From contig OX336397.1 of NCBI GenBank assembly GCA_946902985.2, positions 190,592,813 through 190,656,812 on the forward strand: a stretch of 64,000 nucleotides of DNA. Direction: 5' to 3'. Below the pieces are notes generated by a model. The model had not been told where the DNA came from, searched no databases, and saw nothing but the letters and a program-made list of their open reading frames with translations. Shown here one piece after another: positions 1-9,437 of this stretch. Made by a program: the position numbers and the translations under genes. Positions within the stretch are counted from its first letter, which is position 1. Each line of letters begins with the position of its first letter. The stretch is from Meconema thalassinum (taxonomy: Eukaryota > Arthropoda > Insecta > Orthoptera > Tettigoniidae).

Positions 1-2102
1 TTGTTTAGGAACGGGGTGACGTTCTCTAGCCTAAGCATGTGTGTTGGTATTAAAAAAAATGAAACTTTTTGTTTTTTGGATTGGCGCTATTTTAGAAACG
101 GTGAATTTTGGGAAATGTTTGTTTGACGTAAATGGAAGGTGGGTATGCCCTCTAGGTGGACAGTAAGATTCAAGGGTGTAGGAGGAAAAAAATGATAGCC
201 CACTTTCTCGCCAACATTAGTGATCATTGGCGAACGGATGGTCGGATTTTAATAAATGAGGTGTCGTTGGACTCGAGCTAACGTCGTATTTCCTATAGAC
301 CACTCGTTAGATTTTTGACATTAAAAAAAAAATTGTTTTTAAAAGTAGTCGATAGTTTGAAAACCAAACGTGATAGAATGTTGTGCCATAGTTCAAACCA
401 ATGGTCTCTATGACCTTTATTTTTTATAATAAAACTTTTTTAATATTTTGTGAGTTTTTTGAAAACCCTTAATTTTTAATTTTTACTACATGGAAACTAA
501 CCCGTTGACAAATAAGTTTGTTTGACATAAATGAAAGGCCCCTACCCCCTCCACCATGAAAATAAATGTCAAGTCTCGAAGACCAAAAAACTTGGCATTT
601 TTATCTTTTTAAATAAAAGCGTGTTTGTAGACAGAGAGCCGGTAGCGCTTGACGTATGTTACAACGAGGCTATGATTGGCCATGGTCGATACGGGAAATG
701 GCTATATCGACGGGGAGATGTATGGCAAAACGAGGGGTCGCTTTTCGATATAGTTTTTTTCCTATGACGAATGAATGAAGGCGAATATTTTGAAATGTGA
801 CAAGCATGCTAAGATTTTTACCCCTGAAGGGGATCTTTAACGTTTTTGGTAACGGTGATGAGCGAGATCACTCTCTGACACAACAGACGGTTGTAGGATA
901 TGACCAAATGATTCTTAGACGTTGGGGATCTCGGTGACCGTGCCGGGAAGAAATGAATAGCTATTTTGGTGGGATGGCGGGGGCAGCTTATGACGGTTGG
1001 TTTTGTGACATTTCCTATGACGGATAGAGGCGAATATTTGAAAATGTGTTAAGTGTGCTAGGACCTTTTTACCCCTGAAGGGGATCTTTAACATGCTAGT
1101 AAACGGTGATAAGCGAGACTGCTGTCTGGCACAGTAAATGGTTTTAGAATATGGAAACCTATAACATTTGCTCGACCAAGTCATGTGCAAGTACGCAAAG
1201 AGCCAAAACGGTAAGGTCATTTGCCTGAAATATTATAAACTAAATATTGAACTGGGTAAATTCATGTGTTTTAGGGTGAAAGTATGCGGTTAACATGATC
1301 ATGTATTGAGGATGGCCACTTGCTAGTAATTATTATTATTACAGTAAAATGTTTAATAATCATAATAAGACACACACATGTTTTGAATGCTAACACGTAC
1401 ACAGTCCAGCTGTTGCTGGTGCTGACGAGGCAGGAATGTCTACGTCAGCAGGAAGTGTGATATCAGATTACTTGCCTCGTGGTGGCTAGCAGGTGTGCTG
1501 TTTAAGCAGAGACCGCCATTTTGGTTCTAAGACAGTAGGACTACCGATGTATAAGAGGTAGCAATTTTGGTTCCTTAATAAAAACATGAAACTAGTATAA
1601 GGTACAAGAATTTTATTCATATTGAGGAATGTGAAGAGGCGTGGGAACACGTGCGAGAGAGAGACAGAGAACCATTCAAGGTAAAAACGCTGAGAAAATA
1701 CAACTTTTTCTGTTGTTAGGCTAACTGATAACGATTGCGTTAGTCATGCACTTGCCATTTTAGCACACTGACGTATACAGTAGAGCAGTGGAAGAAAAAT
1801 CCTTTTATTTTTTGGTAAGTACCTATGAATGATTCTTTTAATAATATCATGCTAATGAACCTTAAATTTGTAGTTATTGATTAGGTATTTATTGATTTTT
1901 GAATTAATTTGTTTGCAGATAACCGGTATACCTTACATGTCTGAGATACAAGAAACCAGTTTACTTTTGAGCCCACTAGAAGGAAACAGCAACAAGCCAC
2001 TGCAAGTGAAGGTGGGATTATTTTTTTAAACTAACTTGTTTCATTTTTGTTTCATATTTTATTTTTGAAATGCATGTACAAACCCGAATTTAGGTATTTA
2101 TA
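1..2102. repeat. Left outer arm of the large inverted repeat (element A end region)
   Basis: This stretch recurs in reverse complement at about 16,225-18,320; base 1 pairs with about 18,320, so the arm clearly continues to the left of the window. Anchors are the run near 1-50 (pairs with 18,270-18,320), the GCCACTTTC-type block near 200, the paired hairpin blocks at 818 and 1,071, and the exon block at 1,919-2,011. Indels separate the arms: the right arm has about 45 extra bases opposite 1,406, and the left arm has 44 extra bases at 1,994-2,037. Within the arm, a unit of about 253 bp is duplicated (790-910 versus 1,035-1,160); each copy carries the hairpin CCCCTGAAGGGG. Open frames here (915-1,220 and the mirror at 17,100-17,477) are probably by-products of this repeat structure. 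Confidence 0.85.
1919..2011 (+). CDS. Predicted small coding exon inside the arm (start exon, 25 codons)
   Basis: Preceded by a T-rich tract and the acceptor TTTGCAG, and followed by the donor GTGGGA. The first ATG is at 1,937 and the frame stays open to the donor, ending in phase 0 (peptide begins MSEIQETSLLLSP). An upstream non-coding exon probably ends at 1,814, before a good donor GTAAGT at 1,815. The mirror copy in the right arm (about 16,300-16,350, minus) keeps the ATG, the acceptor and the upstream donor but has lost 44 bases including this exon's 3' end and donor. I do not recognise the peptide. Given its place just upstream of the BIR fragment, it may be an N-terminal exon of the IAP-like gene, but that linkage is inferred only from order and strand. 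Confidence 0.4.
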
Positions 2103-2126
2103 ACGGTTTATTTTATTTATTTTTAG

Positions 2127-2228
2127 AAACTTGGAAAGAAAAGCCTTACCGCCGTAGCAGTCGCTGTAAACCCGAGACGCAGTAAAGTGCAACCATTGTT
2201 TCCAGGCAGTGAACTATTTAAAACACAG
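2127..2228 (+). CDS. Predicted second coding exon (34 codons)
   Basis: Bounded by the acceptor TTTTTAG and the donor GTAAGC. The 102 bases are open in the same phase as the previous exon and encode a basic, Ala/Val-containing peptide (starts KLGKKSLTAVAV, ends SELFKTQ). There is no match to a family I know. It lies in the segment (about 2,103-4,973) that is absent from the right arm, so no mirror copy exists in this window. An acceptor-like TTTTTAG at about 3,347 precedes sequence with early stops in all frames, so the join to the BIR region cannot be resolved by eye. RNA evidence or an intact paralogue would decide. Confidence 0.4.
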
Positions 2229-2450
2229 GTAAGCCTAACATAAAATGCTATTCCATTTTACCACTACTGAAAACTCGTGGACAAGAAATTCATTACCTGT
2301 ACACGACTAGGACGATGATTGCTTTCTTGATTAATGACTATGTATTGGCAACCGGTACAAGACCATATTGGTTGTTTACCGTGAAAGTACACAGCCATAT
2401 TGGATTTTGTAAAAAAATAAAAATTTTAATTCAACTGACATGTCGTTCCC

Positions 2451-2520
<70 letters not shown>

Positions 2521-2855
2521 TGAAAAATTAAAATCCACAGCCTGCTTCCAGTCTCCGACCAGGTCAGGAATGGAATGAATGAAGCCCCATCTAGCGGCGA
2601 GGATAAGAACTGTGCCGGCTGCCGAGGCCTGACGCACTCCTCTGGGGGAATGATTAAATGAATGACAGATGAAATGAAATGATAGTGGAGAGTGTTGCTG
2701 GAATGAAATTTTGACAGGGAAAACCGGAGTACCCGGAGAAAAACCTGTCTGCCTCCGTTTTGTCCAGCACAGATCTCGCATGGAGTGACCGGGATTTGAA
2801 CCGCGGACCCAGCGGTGTGAGGCCGGCGTGCTGCCGCCTAAGCCATGGAGGCTCT
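2451..2855 (-). mobile_element. tRNA-derived SINE with (TTA)n tail
   Basis: Reading the minus strand, the head begins AGAGCCTCCATGGCTTAGG (A-box-like) and has a B box of the type GGTTCAAATCC, followed by a body of about 300 bp and a long TAT/TAA microsatellite tail at 2,451-2,520. The homologous locus at 9,330-9,360 lacks the SINE and shows only a short ATT tract, which is the pre-insertion state. The tyrosine-rich reading frame across the tail is an artefact of the trinucleotide repeat. Confidence 0.8.
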
Positions 2856-3464
2856 GTAATAACAATAATATAATATTAATAATTATATTAATATCGTATG
2901 GCCTCGGATGCCGGGTGCAGGCTTTGTTATTGGACACAAGGAGGGTAGCTTGCATGTCGAATTTAGTTGTTCCTTGACTATGAAAGTCAAGGAGGTTAGA
3001 TGTTAGATATCTAATCTCCTTGAACTCTATAGCGCTTTCTAGTAGAAAAATGAGGAACTTCGTACCCTATGAACTCAACGAATATTCACAGGTTTGAACA
3101 TGATAATCTGAACAAAATGACATGACATTATTATTTTTTGTTTATGTATTGGTTAAAGGGGAATGTAAATGACTGCAGCTTTATAAAAAAGAAAATAAGT
3201 ACATGGGTTACTGTTAGTGCCGACATACAGTTTATTATATATTTATGGTGTTTTGATATATTAATGCCAATTAAGGTTAAAGTTTTATTTACAAGTATTG
3301 ATTGATTGATTGATTGAGTGAGTGATTGGTTATTTTTTTTGTTTTTAGGTGTCGTCATGCACCATTAACGTAATGAACAGACAGTGAACAAGCAAACGTT
3401 GTGCTTTAAAGTACTCTGTGCAACGTTAATAACTTACAATAAGAAAAAGTTTTATTATAACACA

Positions 3465-3845
3465 AGGCGTTAGTACCAAATACAACAAGTGAGCAAGTTG
3501 GTTTACCACGTGGGTTAAATTTAAAATTAGAACATGATCGTTGGTTAACATTTGAATCCTGGCCTGTAGGCTTTTTGTCGACACATAAACTTGCAAAAGC
3601 CGTTTTTTTTACTTGAACCGAGAAGATGTGGTGCGCTGTGTGTTTTGTCGTATTGAACTTTCACACTGGGAAGAAAGGGATGATCCCTTTAGAGACCATT
3701 TGCGATGGTCTCCTTGTTGTCCTTACATGCTTGGAAAACAAGTGGGTAACATACCAGTGTATTCATTTTACCGAACCACAAGACCATTGGCCGCTACTTA
3801 CGTTGCTGAATCACTAATAAATATTAATAATGTATCACCAGCCAC
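3465..3845 (+). pseudogene. IAP-like gene fragment: BIR1 only, truncated
   Basis: The frame from about 3,613 encodes the second half of a BIR zinc fold: CVFC, then W, DDPF, RDHLRW and PCC, giving the C-x2-C...H...C ligands typical of inhibitor-of-apoptosis proteins. The first half of the domain (TFESWPVGF, then LAKA) lies upstream in another frame at about 3,465-3,600; a run of eight T at 3,603-3,610 is where one base appears to be missing. The same T8 frameshift is in the copy at 8.6 kb. All four zinc ligands remain here, unlike in the other copy. After the linker the gene stops at a reverse transcriptase fragment (3,848), so BIR2 and RING are absent. BIR domains bind IAP-binding motifs of apoptotic proteins; this copy is unlikely to be functional. 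Confidence 0.8.
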
Positions 3846-3847
3846 TT

Positions 3848-4965
3848 ACTTAATTCCTGCCGCTCCTTCCGGAGCATAGGGCCTTGGCGAAATTTCTCCA
3901 CGCAGTACGGTTCCTGGCCATTCTCTTCACTTGACTCCAGTTCTTGTCCACCTCTGCAATTTCATTTTCGATCGTCCTCTTCCAGCTCTTCTTAGGTTGA
4001 CCTCGCTTCCTGGCGCCTTGAGGATTCCAGTCTAGCGCCGCCCTCTCAATAGCTCCGTCCGGCTTCCTTAGTGTGTGACCAATCCAGCGCCATTTCCTCT
4101 CCTTCATCTGGATGCTAATCGGTTGTTGATTGGTGATGGTCCAAAGATCTTCATTTGAGATTATGTCCGGCCACCTCACATTCATGTTGCGACGCAGACA
4201 TCTGTTAATGAACACCTGTAGCTGGTTGTTGATCGGTTTTGTGACTTTCCATGTTTCACAGCCGTAGAGAAGAATCGACTTTACGTTGCTATTGAAAAGG
4301 CGGAGCTTGGTCTTCCTGGAAATGTTTCTATTTCTCCCGATGGGGTAGAGCTGGACAAAGGCACCATTTGCCTTCCTGATACGGCTTTGAACTTCTTCCT
4401 CTTCTCCCCCTTCATTTGTGACTATACTTCCAAGGTAGCGGAAGGACTCAACTCGCTCAATGTCCTTTCCGTTGACTGTCAAACTAGTCGTGATGTCAGA
4501 ATTTATCCTCATCTCTTCGGTCTTGCTGGTGTTGATCATCAGTCCTGCACGTTCTGCTTCTCTCTGCAACCTCCCCAGCTTATCTTCTATGTCTCGGTAC
4601 CGTTGTGCCATACGACAAATGTCGTCTGCGAAATCCAGATCTTCAAGCCTGTCATTTATACCCCATTGAATACCCCACTTCCGTCCTCCCATTACCTTCT
4701 TCATCACACTATCCAGGACCAACAGGAACAGAGTGGGGGAATGGACACACCCCTGTCTCACTCCGGAACTGACCTTTATCTTTTCTGTTAATTTGCCTTC
4801 ATGATGAACCTGGCACTCATACCATTGGTACATCTCTTCCATGATTCTGATGATCTTGGTTGGAATTTTGTATTCCTCGAGGGTCTTCCATCCATTCATC
4901 TGTGACTTCATAGCCAGTCTCAAAGCAAGTCTATACTTGTAGAACATGTCATGTGACAAGGTTAG
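3848..4965 (-). pseudogene. Non-LTR reverse transcriptase fragment (RTE-related)
   Basis: One open frame of 369 codons encodes the C-terminal part of a non-LTR reverse transcriptase: GVRQGC, then LEDLDFADDI with the catalytic FADD box intact, a VNGKDIERVESFRYLGS region, LLYGCETWKVTK, and a C-terminal WRWIGHTLRKP plus GARKRGQPKKSWKRT segment. The endonuclease and the first palm motifs are missing, so the copy is 5'-truncated at about 4,965. It sits exactly between the BIR fragment and the inner left arm, in the segment missing from the right arm. The clade is judged from motif style; RTE is favoured but not certain. The open frame suggests a fairly recent copy. Confidence 0.85.
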
Positions 4966-5543
4966 GTTTAGTGAGCTGAGGTTAACTTAGGTTAGCTCGC
5001 TCTATCTCACTCCTAGCCAATCATTAACCTTAAAAGCACTCTAGAGTTCTTGGAATCTGTTCATGTAATTATTATTCTTGACAGTACTTTGGAAATTACA
5101 TCCTGAAAAATATCAATCCCCTTGAATTTTTTTAAACTGTTATTATTATTATTAGCCAAGTCACTTCACTAACATTTAATTTATGTGTATTAGTTGATAT
5201 GAAAGTCTCAACAACCAGCCATCCTTGCACCCACTTTTCTTGCGTTCACTTTTGCTCCCATATTAATGCCAACTCTTATAACTATAAGCAACAGCAAAAT
5301 GTAAATGGAATAATATTTCTGATAATGTTCAAAACAAAAGTCCTGAGGTCTTGGGTTTGAATTCTCAACTATGGTTGTCAGCCAATGAGTTACACTACAG
5401 GAAACTTCTATTTTTGTGTTGTGTTGCATGATAATTTGCCCATCTCGCGGTGTAGTGGCTAGTATACTTGGGTGTTATCCCAGAGGTTTTGGGTTCCAAC
5501 TCGACTATGGCTAGAATTATATTTTGATCTGAGGGTTGGAAGG

Positions 5544-5578
5544 TTAGGTTAGGTGAAGTTAGGTTAGGTGAAGTTAGG
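5544..5578 (+). repeat. Short interstitial TTAGG-like telomeric pentamers (left arm)
   Basis: Seven pentamers in register: TTAGG, TTAGG, TGAAG, TTAGG, TTAGG, TGAAG, TTAGG. TTAGG is the common insect telomere unit. The tract lies just before the 12-bp minisatellite and has a longer mirror copy at 15,607-15,676. Its length is small, so chance or use as a plain element-specific repeat cannot be excluded. Confidence 0.6.
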
Positions 5579-5605
5579 GGAGATTGTTTTAGTAAAACAC
5601 CACAT

Positions 5606-6425
5606 TTGCCCCCACTTTTTACTCACACATTTTGCTCCCACTTTGTGCACTCACTTTTGCTCGCTCTTTTTGCTCCCACTTTTGCTTTCACATTTTCTCC
5701 CACTTTCTGCTCCCATATTTGCTCACACTTGTTTGCTCGCACTTTTGCTTACACTTTTTGCTCCCATATTTGCTCTCACTTTTTTTGCTCTCATATTTGC
5801 TCGCACTTTTGGTTACACTTATTGCTCCCACTTTTTTGTCTCACTTTTTGCTCCCACCTTTGCTTTCACATTTGCTCCCATATTTGCTCCCACTTTTGCT
5901 TACACTTTTTGCTCTCACTTTTTTCTCTCACTTTTTGCTCCCACTTTTTTTTCACATATGCTCCCATACTTGCTCCCACTTTTGCTTTCACATTTGCTCT
6001 CATACTTGCTCCTACTTCTTTTTGCTCCCACTTTTTGCTCGCACTTTTTTTGCTCTCATATTTGCTCCCACTCTTGTTTACACTTTTTGCTCCCACCTTA
6101 TTTCTCTCACTTTTTGCTCCCACTTTTGCTTTCAAATTTGCTCCCATACTTGCTCCTACTTTTTTGGCTCTCATATTTGCTCCCACTTTTGCTTACACTT
6201 TTTGCTCTCACTTTTTTTCTCTCACTTTTTGCTCCAACTTTTGTTTTCACATATGCTCCCATACTTGCTCCTACTTTTTTGCTCTCATACTTGCTCCCAC
6301 TTTTGCTTTCACATTTGCTCCCATACTTGCTCCTACTTTTTTTTGCTCCCACTACTTGCTCTCAATTTTTGCTCCCACTTTTTTTTGCTCCCACATTTGC
6401 ACCCATATATGCTCGCACATTAAAC
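5606..6425. repeat. 12-bp minisatellite, left arm
   Basis: Imperfect tandem units of the form TTTGCTCCCACT with variants GCTCTCAC, GCTTACAC and GCTTTCAC. Because 12 is a multiple of 3, several frames stay open for hundreds of codons on both strands, giving Cys/His/Phe/Ser-rich or Lys/Ser/Gly-rich pseudo-peptides; I do not consider any of them genes. It abuts the FLYWCH gene start. The mirror tract at 14,885-15,575 differs in unit composition. Confidence 0.9.
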
Positions 6426-6483
6426 TATTGTTCTTATTACCAAGTTGTCTTTACCAGAGCTTAGTCTATGCTTGACAGTTGAT

Positions 6484-7085
6484 ATGGAAGTATCTGTGAC
6501 TAGGTATGGTAAGCCTCATGCATTCTATAAGGGATATTCATATATTGTGAAACGAACCAATAAAAACGGAACTGTTATTTGGCGTTGTTCAAAACAACGT
6601 TCAAAACAATGTCGCAGTGAGCTAAAAAGTAAACATTGTGAGGTTTTAAGTGTCAGTGATCATCAATGTAGTGTACTGCATGAAACACTGTTGCTGTCAA
6701 CAGAAAATCATGAAAATGTTAAAAAGCAAGTGCTACAAAACAATACTACTATTGAAAATAATTCAATGTTCAAAAAACCTTAACATTATCAAAAGCCACG
6801 CAGACTCTACATGAGGACACTGTAGAGGAGGAGGATGAGGAACAGGAACAGGAATAGGAACATGAATATTTAACTGGTTTTAGTAATGTTGAGGATAATG
6901 TTGAGGATAATTATAGTGATTATAATAATAGTGATATAGATCATGCTGCTTATGATTATGATGGTGATAATGATCCAAAACAAGACAATAACGTTTTCAT
7001 GCCTATTGTTCACCGTGGAAGAAAAAAGATCTACAACAAGCTTTGTTTTTAAAACTATAACACGCTATCGTAAAGGCAAAGACTT
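6484..7085 (+). pseudogene. FLYWCH zinc-finger protein, copy 1 (frameshifted)
   Basis: Start chosen at ATG 6,484 (MEVS), the Met conserved with copy 2. Residues about 10-65 form a FLYWCH domain: FYKGYSY, VIWRCSKQRSKQC and VLSVSDHQC, so the zinc ligands are C, C, H and a terminal Cys in place of the usual His. The frame stops at 6,783. A shifted frame then continues with LSKATQT, matching copy 2, and an acidic Glu/Asp-rich linker containing one further stop (TAG) to about 7,085. FLYWCH domains bind DNA or protein and occur at the N-terminus of some Mutator-like transposases as well as in host regulators. No transposase catalytic region follows. Relation to the arms: mirror of copy 2. Confidence 0.7.
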
Positions 7086-7089
7086 GTAA

Positions 7090-7716
7090 TAAGAGTGCTT
7101 TTTATTGTCATAATCATGTATACTCTGCAATGTTAAATATTCTGACATCTATAGAAAATAAAACAACATTGTACCATTATTTTCATTTATTTACAAACTT
7201 TATATACATTTTTTTGTTTCATAATATTTTTAAGACAATACTAAACACTAAAACATTATTATTCTATACACATATTTATCTTTCAGTCCATTGTCAAGAC
7301 TTATATCTTCCATTATGATTTGACATTTGTTTGTTTTATTTAATTAAAACGAACCATGCACCTATTATTTTTAAAACCATCATAAATTATGTGTACAGGT
7401 TGTACAGCATTATTGACTTCATCAAAAACACTCTCCGACATATCATTAAACCGTGTAGGCAGAAATGTCTCAAAGTTTTCACACACACAAAGTACACGAT
7501 CACCATATGCTGTTTTCAATTTCCGAATCTTAATAATGCGTTGGCTATTCGCTGAGCTTCTTTGTCTCTAAGCCACATGCTTGACCCACAGCATTCAAAA
7601 CATTCATTGTAGTAGTCTATAAACAAAAAAAGCATATCTATTACACTCTAAAACAGCTTTAATAATATTTTGCAATTAGGGATTTTGCACTATGCAAGGC
7701 TGATAAATTTTACTAT
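7090..7716. other. AT-rich spacer in element A
   Basis: Between FLYWCH copy 1 and the IAP-like RING end. Only short open frames without family signal; no mirror in the right arm was found. Nothing else recognised. Confidence 0.5.
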
Positions 7717-8743
7717 TTATGCAAGAAATGCCCTAACTGTAGCAGATACTGCTTTTCTGTATATAGCACAAGTGTTGAGTTCTAATGCACACTTGACACA
7801 GGCTATCATGTGTCCACAAGGCAAAAACACAACACCTAGTTCATCTTGATTTAAAAAAATTACATAGTTGTTGGTCACACTTTTGTATCTGTTCGTGAGA
7901 CAAGTTTTTTTTTCAGCCTCATGTATTTGCTCCGCATGTTCTAACTCTAAAGGCACTTTTATGTCTTGTGCTGCAATCACGTTTTCTTTACGAATAGTGT
8001 TCACAAATTCTTCACCTTTAAGCAACACCATGTATTTACAGTTAGGTAACCAACGAGCGTGTTTCACAAAAAGGTCAACAGTCATTTGCCAATCCTTTAA
8101 AGCAAATCCACAATAAAAACATGTTGTTTTATCCCCTTCACCAGTATTTTAAAAATCCAGCTTCACTTAGCTGTTTGGTAAGGTGTTTTAATATTAATGG
8201 CCAAACATTTTTATAAGATTCTGAACGTTTTTCAACAGAGCTGTACTCTGGGTGTGCTAGTGCTTTAGTCTTGCAAACTCCCAATTTTTCAAAAGCACAT
8301 GCCAATTCAACACTGTCTATGGCATATGGACCACATATATCGACACTACCGTTGTTGGCTGGTAATATATCATTATTTTTATTATTATTTATTTGTGATT
8401 CAGCAACGTAAGTAGCGGCCAATGGTCTTGTGGTTGGGTAAAATGAATACACGGGTATGTTACCCACTTGTTTTCCAAGCATGTAAGGACAACAAGGAGA
8501 CCATCGCAATTGGTCTCTAAAGGGATCATCCCCTTCTTCCCAGTGTGAAAGTTCAATACGACAAGACACACAGCGCACCACATCTTCTCGGTTCAAGTAA
8601 AAAAAACGGCTTTTGCAAGTTTATGTGTCGACAAAAAGCCTACATGCCAGGATTCAAATGTTAACCAACGATCATGTTCTGATTTTAAATTTAACCCACG
8701 TGGTAAACCAACTTGCTCACTTGTTGTATTTGTTACTAACGCC
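7717..8743 (-). pseudogene. IAP-like gene: BIR1-BIR2-RING, decayed
   Basis: Order on the minus strand: BIR1 N-half in one frame (about 8,743-8,605), BIR1 C-half from 8,596 (CVSC, DDPF, RDQLRW, PCC), linker, BIR2 (about 8,130-8,010: CFYCG, DW, VKHARWLPNC), spacer, and C-terminal RING (about 7,870-7,720: FLPCGHMIACVKC, CAIYRKA). This is the architecture of insect and insect-virus IAPs, which bind caspases or their regulators and act as E3 ligases. Damage: T8 frameshift in BIR1; the BIR1 zinc His changed to Gln (CAT to CAA relative to the left copy); a frameshift at 8,138, at the start of BIR2; RING first Cys pair replaced (YVIFL where C-x2-C is expected) and the last Cys replaced by Tyr (CAIY). 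BIR2 ligands are intact. Its 5' flank ends at 9,437, where element B begins. Host or viral origin cannot be told from this window. Confidence 0.82.
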
Positions 8744-9437
8744 TTGTGTTATAATAAAACTTTTTCTTATTGTAAGTTATTAACGTTGCACAGAGTACTT
8801 TAAAGCACAATGTATGCTTGTTCATTGTCTGTTCATTACGTTAATGGCGCAAGACGACACCTAAAAACAAACAAAATAACCAATCACTCACTCACTCAAT
8901 CAATCAATCAATCAATCAATATTTGTAAATAAAACTTTAACGTTAATTGGCATTAATATATCAAAACACCATAAAAAATATAATAAACTGTATGTCGGCA
9001 CTAACAGTAACCCATGTACTTATTTTCTTTTTATAAAGCTGCAGTCATTTACATTCCCCTTTAACCAATACATAAACAAAAAATAATACTGTCATGTCAT
9101 TTTGTTCAGATTATCATGTTCAAACCTGTGAATATTCGTTGAGTTCATAGGGTACAAAGTTCCTCATTTTTCTACTAGAAAGCGCTATAGAGTTTAAGGA
9201 GATTAGATATCTAACATCTAACCTCCTTGACTTTCATAGTCAAAGAACAACCAAATTCGACATGCAAGCTACCCTCTGTGTGTCAAATAACAAAGCTTGC
9301 ACCCGGCATCCGAGGCTATACGATATTAATATTATTATATTATTATTATTATTATTATGGGGAACGACATGTCAGTTAAATTAATTTTTTTGTTCTTTAC
9401 AAAATCCAATATTGCTTTGTACTTTCTCGGTAAACAA
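8390..9437. repeat. Inverted partner of 2,340-3,845, cut at element B
   Basis: The homology to the left copy stops abruptly: here CGGTAAACAAC runs into AGTAGGGG, while the left copy continues past the same CGGTAAACAAC into about 260 more bases containing exon 3. This marks 9,437/9,438 as a junction created after the IAP-bearing arm was duplicated. Confidence 0.8.

Larger units (their letters stand above)
2340..3845. repeat. Inverted copy of the IAP 5' region (partner 8,390-9,437)
   Basis: This block is the reverse complement of 8,390-9,437 apart from a SINE (about 2,451-2,855) inserted only here. Shared landmarks are the TGTCGTTCCC block at 2,440 (partner 9,360), the paired ATCTAATCTCC block near 3,010 (partner 9,210), the GATTGATT tract near 3,300 (partner 8,900) and the first BIR domain. 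The two copies therefore form a second inverted repeat nested inside the outer one, with a different symmetry centre. The shared stretch ends at the CCAGCCA motif near 3,842, after which the left copy runs into a LINE fragment and the right copy continues into BIR2 and RING. Confidence 0.85.
4975..7090. repeat. Left inner arm of the inverted repeat
   Basis: Reverse complement partner of about 14,280-16,205. It starts at the TTAACTTAGGT block and runs through the CTCTAGAGTTCTTGG block, two tRNA-like units (near 5,330-5,400 and 5,445-5,520, with GTAGTGGCTAGTATA and GGGTTCCAACTC as A/B-box-like motifs), the TTAGG-like tract, the minisatellite and the FLYWCH gene. In the right arm this block joins directly to the outer arm at ATTTATAAC, showing that 2,103-4,973 is either inserted on the left or deleted on the right. 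Similarity fades after the acidic coding stretch near 7,000. Confidence 0.8.

Noticed and set aside
915..1220. Minus-strand frame with a mirrored, similar frame at 17,100-17,477
   Set aside because: The similarity is explained by the arms being inverted copies. The frames diverge by frameshift near their ends and lie across duplicated subterminal units with hairpins; no domain recognised.
2431..2955. 174-codon frame with a long tyrosine run
   Set aside because: The run is a TAT/ATA microsatellite tail of a SINE, and the rest is SINE body read through.
5568..6464. Three overlapping open frames of 260-300 codons on the plus strand and others on the minus strand (also at 14,841-15,579)
   Set aside because: They lie in a 12-bp tandem repeat; a period divisible by three keeps all frames open. 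The peptides are only reflections of the repeat, with no start context or conserved domain.
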